Program-made: the position numbers and the translations under genes
Assembly (NCBI GenBank): GCA_022376925.1
Contig: JAIOJX010000026.1
Coordinates: 250,291,330-250,355,329, forward strand
Source: Tragulus kanchil
Lineage: Eukaryota; Chordata; Mammalia; Artiodactyla; Tragulidae
DNA: 64,000 nt
Direction of reading: 5' to 3'
Shown here: piece by piece, positions 58,034-64,000 of the stretch
How the letters are laid out: each line of letters starts with the position of its first letter
How positions within the stretch are numbered: the stretch's first letter is position 1
Notes under the pieces: model-generated
Told to the model about the DNA's origin: nothing
Databases searched by the model: none
What the model saw: the letters and a program-made list of their open reading frames with translations, nothing else

Positions 58034-59756
58034 AAGTGAATAGTTCCAGAATGTAAGCTTAAGCCAATCAGTTCACGGCATCAGCCTAGAGCCTGTTGTT
58101 AGACCAGGGGTGGATACAGGATACAAACTGGTTAATTAGATTGAAGGTGAGAACTTTTCTTCATTGGTTGGAAGAGAGACTTTCTAATGAGGAAGCATTT
58201 TTGTCCCAGGACTGATGGTAGCCATCTTCTAACCACAACAGGAGACCTTTAAAGAAAAAGTTGCAGGCTAGAATTCAAAATAGAGCAGAGATGTGGATCC
58301 CTTGCTCCAATTATAACATTTGCAACACCTTTGAATTTATCATTATTAGGAAAGACACTGAGTTTCCTTACTGTTTAAGCTACTTATGTCAGTTTGTCAT
58401 TTCCAGTTAAAATAATTTCTTAACAATAAAAGATTCAAATATTATTCCCATAGGTTAGAAGTTGCCTCAAGGAAACCTAAAGAAATAGAATTAAGTCTCC
58501 ACCCACTAATGCTCCACTTTAAATCATTAGTGCTGCTCTTAAAGTATGTGCCCTTCAATGGACAGATTATTCCAGACACAGTGCTACCATCAGCTCCCAG
58601 GATCCTGCATGGTACCTGCCACGGAATACATGCTGAACAATAGTTTATTGAACATGTGCAGCTGGAGACTGCATTAACATTTTTAGAAGACACATAATAG
58701 TTGTCATATTAAGTTCAGATGAAGTAAAACCCCTAGAACATTTTTATATAAATTTATGTCAAAGCTGTCTCTATCCTGTATCTGAGCAGTTGCATTGTGT
58801 ATGGGCTTTTTAAAAAACTTCTAACCTCAATAAAAGCCTTGATATTTATTGTTATTCGAGTGTTTTTTTAGGAGAGTCCAGCCTGTGTTGCACTAAGTTA
58901 AGATAATTTTTAATTTAGGCCCCATCATTTGCCATGTCAGCTATCCTTCCTAGCTTCAGAAAAAATACACATTCCTTCTACATTTTCGTATAAATCAAAT
59001 AGCAAAATGTAGACTGAAACAGCAGCAAGAAGAGTACAACTCAAGGTTCACCCATGATTGCCAGAAGTAACCACTCTATTTCTCTTCTTGCATTCCCAAC
59101 TTGGCTGGTAAAATAAGAACCTCTGCCCTTCCAAAAGTGTCAGAATTATGATGTCTATCACTTCTAGCCTGCTCCATCTACTTCCAACCATGCTTGGTGA
59201 ATTTTGGGGAAGACTTTGAAAATGCTGCCCAAGTCCTCTCTGAGTTCTTTAAAGTCTCTCTCAGTCTCTCGGCTCAGGACATGCTAAATCTCTTTCTCTA
59301 CCAAGCCTGAGCTGCCCCCTGGGGAAAACCCACAATGGTCCAGCTATATCCATGACAGGATAAGGTGCTGGAATATAGGGATGATTAGGGGATTGTGGGT
59401 GCATAACCAACCATGTTCTCCCATAACAATTACCAAAAACAAAGCTGAGGATTTTGGGGGGGGAGGGGTTGACATTTCCATTTATTTTTCTGTTGCTTCT
59501 TAATCTATAAAGGTAAGAATAACTTATTATTAATGAACTGTTTCCAAAGCTCAGTCTTAACACTCTACATTTGATTGTTCATTGGTTTCAAATCCATCAA
59601 GACATACAGCTATTGAGGCCTTCAACCTTATCAAGATTAAAGCAGGTTTATGATATTCTCCTAATCTGACAATTTAATACTCTAATTCAAAAGAGAAAAG
59701 AAATGAATTTGGTAAAACTTATTTTGAGTAATCGCATCATAATTTGAAATGATTAC
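58034..59756. other. Unique non-coding stretch
   Basis: No gene is recognised. An L2 tail-like sequence lies at about 58590-58660 (GGTACCTGCCACGGAATACA, then AATAGTTTATTGAA). Confidence 0.55.
58590..58660 (+). repeat. L2 3'-terminal fragment
   Basis: GGTACCTGCCACGGAATACA followed by TGCTGAACAATAGTTTATTG resembles the L2 terminus. Confidence 0.6.
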
Positions 59757-60128
59757 TTTCTTAGTTTCAACTGCTATAACAAACTACCATAGACAAGGTG
59801 GCTTAAGCAACAGAAATTTATTCCTCACAGAGGCTTGGAAGCCTAACAATACAGCGCCAGCATGCTAGGGTTCTGGTAAGAGCTCTCCTCTGGTTTGCTA
59901 TCTTCTCTTTGTGACTCCACATGATTGGGAGATGAGGTGTGGGGGTGGGGAGGGAAGAGAGAGAGAGGAAGCCCTCTGATGTCTCTTCTTAGAAGGGCAT
60001 TAATCCCATCATGATGGTTGTATTGTCATGACTGACTACCACCCAAAGTCCCCATCTCCAATACTATCTCATTAGAGATTAGGGTTTCAACATATGAATT
60101 TGGGAGGGGGGACGCATTCAGTTTTTAG
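59757..60128 (+). repeat. MLT1-type MaLR LTR
   Basis: TTAGTTTCAACTGCTATAAC, AAACTACCATAGAC, then GGCTTAAGCAACAGAAATTT at the left and TTAGGGTTTCAACATATGAA, TTTGGGAGGG at the right follow the MLT1 LTR order. It is diverged and internally shortened. Confidence 0.7.
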
Positions 60129-60135
60129 CAAACAA

Positions 60136-60540
60136 GTTACAAATCATCTGTTGATTAGCAAAATCTAAATGAGTATTAAAACAAATAACCTTCCAAGCTA
60201 CACATTTGTAGTTTCCATGATTCCCACTTTTTGCTTTTTCTGAAAATCAGACTATTTCTCCCATACTTTTAAAGCCACTTTTAAAGTCACTCCAATTAAG
60301 CACAATCTTTTTAAAGTCTTTTAAAGCCACTCGGATTAAGCACAATTCCTGAAATTTCTGTGGCTCTCAAATAGTACTTCGGTTTCCTTCAAGTCCCATG
60401 GGATGGAATTCCCAAGGAGATAGAAACTTGAACTCATAAAAAAAAAAAAAAAACAGGTAAATTCCTACCAAGTCTTATCTCTTAGATTAAAAAAAAAAAA
60501 AAACCACCAAAAATGATGGCAATTATCCCTCCAAATTTTC
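60136..60540. other. Non-coding gap
   Basis: No gene. Two A runs (about 60439-60453 and 60489-60503) and a short imperfect repeat of CTTTTAAAGCCACT around 60268-60330 are the only structure noted. Confidence 0.5.
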
Positions 60541-60550
60541 AGCTCTCTAT

Positions 60551-60762
60551 GAGAGATTCCCTGGTGGCTTGGTAAAGAGTTCGCCTGCAATGTGGAAAGA
60601 TCTTGGTTCGATCTCTGGGTCGGGAAAATCCTCAGGAGAAGGAAATGGCTACTCACTCCAATATTCTTGCCCGGAGAATTTCATGGACAGAGGAGCCTGG
60701 CAGGCTACAGTCCATGGGGTCGCAATGAGTCCGACATGACTGAATGAGTTTCACTTTCAGTT
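60551..60762 (+). repeat. Bov-tA SINE
   Basis: A tRNA-like head (ATTCCCTGGTGGCTTGGTAA, GGTTCGATCTCTGGGTCGGG) followed by the BOV-A unit (CCAATATTCTTGCCCGGAGA, GCCTGGCAGGCTACAGTCCA), ending in the usual CTTTCA tail. It is little diverged and specific to ruminants. Confidence 0.93.
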
Positions 60763-60768
60763 TCATTA

Positions 60769-62996
60769 GAGATTCACAAGCCCATGGTCAGGAACAATTT
60801 GTTACTCTGCTGAGGCAGTTGGCTCTGGCCCACTGTCATAACGGTAAGTGGCATTATTAGCATTCCTAGCTAGCGACAGCCTCGCCAACTGCCCCCATCC
60901 CAATCTCAACTGTGTGTTCCTTATCCCACCACAGTGATTATAACTTCATCTTTATGAAAATGATGCCAAACAAAAATCTATTGTTGTGATGGAAGTAAAA
61001 ATGGCTAAAAAAAGATGGCATTCTTGAATTTGGAAGTTGTAAAGGTCTGGGATCAAATGCCTCATGAATGCCAGGGGCTGGTGCACTTTGTGGCACGATG
61101 GTTTATGGAAATACAGATTTGTATTTTGTTCTGTTATTCTTCTCCTCCCTTCATTCCAAGAAAGGTTGGGTTATGGGTCCTTGGTTGGCTGAATCTAAAA
61201 CTGTTTCAGGATAATTTTTCTTCTTATCTTCTGTGAAAGGCTGAGCATGCTGAAGAGGTAGTACTAGGAGTTCTACAGGAAGGTGAGAGAAAAGGAGAAA
61301 GAAATTTTTCCTTACACAGTCATGGGTTGGAATCGGATGGGTTCATGATGTCCCTTACCAGGAGAAATGGTAAGACCACAAAGGGTGTGGTTTTCAGACT
61401 CACTAAATCCCACTGCAACAGAGAAAAACCCGACTTCTATGGACCATGTGGGATAAACAGAGAGAACAGAAAGAACCAAGTGACCTAAAGATTAGGCTAT
61501 TTTGGTAGTGGTTGCTTCATTTCAGCAGTATCTATTTTGCCTCTCCTTCCCAGGTACAGAGGTCTTCTCTGCCAGCCTCTCGCATCTCAGTGGAGCCAAG
61601 TGACTGGATCTGACTGATGAAACATGTGATGAAGTAACATATACCACCTTTAGGCCTGGCCCTTAAAGATGTCCTTATGATCTCTCCATTGGCACTGATG
61701 GAAGGAGCCCAGATTCCTGAGCTAGTGCTTAAGGATAGCTGCCTCGAATGGCTCTCTGGCCAAAGAATATACAGGTTAGAATGGGCACAAAGTAAACTTA
61801 AGACACTGTAATTTGAAGTCTTTGCCTAATGACTAGCTTTAATTACACTGCCTGATTCAGAAGTCTCACCCTCTTTCTCATGAGATTCACAAGCCCATGG
61901 TCAGGAACAATTTGTTACTCTGCTGAGGCAGTTGGCTCTGGCCCACTGTCATAACGGTAAGTGGCATTATTAGCATTCCTGGCTAGCGACAGCCTCGCCA
62001 ACTGCCCCCATCCCAATCTCAACTGTGTGTTCCTTATCCCACCACAGTGATTATAACTTCATCTTTATGAAAATGATGCCAAACAAAAATCTATTGTTGT
62101 GATGGAAGTAAAAATGGCTAAAAAAAGATGGCATTCTTGAATTTGGAAGTTGTAAAGGTCTGGGATCAAATGCCTCATGAATGCCAGGGGCTGGTGCACT
62201 TTGTGGCACGATGGTTTATGGAAATACAGATTTGTATTTTGTTCTGTTATTCTTCTCCTCCCTTCATTCCAAGAAAGGTTGGGTTATGGGTCCTTGGTTG
62301 GCTGAATCTAAAACTGTTTCAGGATAATTTTTCTTCTTATCTTCTGTGAAAGGCTGAGCATGCTGAAGAGGTAGTACTAGGAGTTCTACAGGAAGGTGAG
62401 AGAAAAGGAGAAAGAAATTTTTCCTTACACAGTCATGGGTTGGAATCGGATGGGTTCATGATGTCCCTTACCAGGAGAAATGGTAAGACCACAAAGGGTG
62501 TGGTTTTCAGACTCACTAAATCCCACTGCAACAGAGAAAACCAGACTTCTATGGACCATGTGGGATAAACAGAGAGAACAGAAAGAACCAAGTGACCTAA
62601 AGATTAGGCTATTTTGGTAGTGGTTGCTTCATTTCAGCAGTATCTATTTTGCCTCTCCTTCCCAGGTACAGAGGTCTTCTCTGCCAGCCTCTCGCATCTC
62701 AGTGGAGCCAAGTGACTGGATCTGACTGATGAAACATGTGATGAAGTAACATATACCACCTTTAGGCCTGGCCCTTAAAGATGTCCTTATGATCTCTCCA
62801 TTGGCACTGATGGAAGGAGCCCAGATTCCTGAGCTAGTGCTTAAGGATAGCTGCCTCGAATGGCTCTCTGGCCAAAGAATATACAGGTTAGAATGGGCAC
62901 AAAGTAAACTTAAGACACTGTAATTTGAAGTCTTTTGCCTAATGACTAGCTTTAATTACACTGCCTGATTCAGAAGTCTCACCCCTCTTTCTCATG
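60769..62996. repeat. Tandem duplication 19 (offset about 1113-1114)
   Basis: Copy A is 60769-61882 and copy B about 61882-62996, joined with one or two bases shared. Differences: TCCTAGC versus TCCTGGC, AAAAACCCGAC versus AAAACCAGAC, GTCTTTGCC versus GTCTTTTGCC, and TCACCCTC versus TCACCCCTC. The left edge begins a few bases after the Bov-tA SINE. Confidence 0.95.
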
Positions 62997-64000
62997 CAAC
63001 ACATATGCCTTCCAGATGCTTATAACTGAAGTAGAAGAGGGGATACAAATAATAGCTGAGATTGAATTTCTAACCAGCTCAGTGGGATCCTGAAAACTGC
63101 ATTTCATTTGACTTAAAGAAAATATATTACTTGGAAATAAGACTTGACAATGTAGAATAAGAGTTTTACCATATTTCTCTACCTGAAGTCCTTTTTCTTT
63201 CTGGAAAAGATATAATTGAGGAATCCGGCATCTCTGTCTAACAAGATGTCTCATCACAGACCTAAGAGTAATTCTTCCCACCAAGGTAGGCATCAGCTTC
63301 CTGAACCCGGCCTTGCTATCCTTTTATCTTCAGATCCTCTTGGTCCTTCTAGGGCATGCACACAAGCCTTAGAGGCTTGGGTAGCAAAGAGTTAAACCTT
63401 TCTTTCAGGTCTTTTGCTTCTTTAGTCAATTAATTAGATTGAAATTTCAGCTTTGGGCTGCTCAGCTGGTCTCTAGCTACTGCTGTCACCCGAAACACTG
63501 CCCACCACACATTCACTTTTGACAGAAGAGCCACTCAAAAGCTTCTCACGCCTCTATTCCAGGAATAATCCGAGGAAAGGGCTGATACCTGTGAAAGCTG
63601 AGTGCTGAGGTCCTCTCTGTCCACAGCTTCAAAGGAACAACTACCCTCAGCCTGCCTTTATTTTGTGCTATAACTCTTCTTTTTCAATGAAAAGTCCCTG
63701 TTCTCTATTCATTATAAAGAATAAAGAGCTTTTCAAGTGTGAGTTGCTAAACCCAGAAGGGAACAGAGCTATTTTTAAGAGGGTTTCAACTCTGAGCTGC
63801 TGCACCAGGCCAGCCTGCCAGCCGCGGAGGTCTTCCAGGGAGGCTGAAGGCAATCACAGCCTCTCTTCAGGAGAGGACATTCGGGAAGGAAGCTCCCGGG
63901 GCAGAAGCATCACAGCTCTCTGGCCCAAAGACAGCCCTGGTGCCTTCATACCTGGCTTTTCCAGGCAAAACTGTACAAGGGGGTAGGGGGAGTATTTTTT
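62997..64000. other. Unique non-coding stretch to the window end
   Basis: No gene or recognised repeat. The last 250 bases are somewhat richer in G+C, with several CpGs (for example CCAGCCGCGGAGG near 63818). This could be a regulatory element or unannotated exon, but nothing decides it. Confidence 0.45.

Noticed and set aside
3457..62996. Satellite array or CRISPR-like regular repeat system
   Set aside because: Each unit occurs only twice (edges three times) and different units share no sequence, so there is neither a satellite consensus nor a repeat-spacer pattern. The host is a mammal.

Overview
The window is nuclear DNA from a ruminant. The diagnostic evidence is the interspersed repeats: ruminant-specific Bov-tA/BOV-A2 SINEs (about 43471-43683, 45421-45572, 60551-60762), cetartiodactyl CHR-2-like tRNA-derived SINEs (about 101-339, 20160-20371, 35196-35466), and old mammalian MIR, L2, L1, MER5A, MER20, MER1-type and MLT1 fossils. 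The sequence is AT-rich except for one strong CpG island. I could support no protein-coding open reading frame. The short frames present are low-complexity, run through repeats, or begin at non-ATG codons.

The one gene-like landmark is the CpG island at about 12770-13860. It has the look of a TATA-less housekeeping promoter with a CCAAT box, an ETS-type site, GC boxes and CGG runs. On the minus strand there is a pyrimidine-rich candidate 5'UTR ending at a good splice donor (exon end 12812, GTGAGG following). On the plus strand there are weaker donor candidates at 13713 and 13725. The simplest reading is that the sequence left of the island is the first intron of a minus-strand gene and the sequence right of it is upstream. 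A divergent plus-strand transcript is possible. I do not recognise the gene.

The dominant structure is a series of nineteen direct tandem duplications, each with an offset of about 1.08-1.20 kb and nearly identical copies, spread from 3457 to 62996. The units share no sequence with one another. Joins are either abrupt, with 0-3 bases of shared sequence, or carry a short filler of up to about 40 bp. Differences between copies are mostly homopolymer or short-repeat length changes and clusters at the unit ends. Joins are 1.9-5.3 kb apart, and in four places neighbouring duplications overlap, so that a short stretch appears three times. This is what is expected if contigs of a few kb, each overlapping its neighbour by about 1.1 kb, were placed end to end without merging the overlaps. 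I think an assembly artefact is much the likelier explanation, though a real genomic process is not excluded by sequence alone. Removing one copy of each would shorten the window by about 21 kb, to roughly 43 kb.

Layout: 1-3456 unique; 3457-5697 duplication 1; 5698-8282 unique; 8283-12504 duplications 2-3; 12505-14261 CpG island; 14262-25359 duplications 4-7 with short gaps; 25360-27349 unique; 27350-34564 duplications 8-10; 34565-35523 unique with a SINE; 35524-43100 duplications 11-13; 43101-46154 unique with several transposons; 46155-58033 duplications 14-18; 58034-60768 unique with an MLT1 LTR and a SINE; 60769-62996 duplication 19; 62997-64000 unique.
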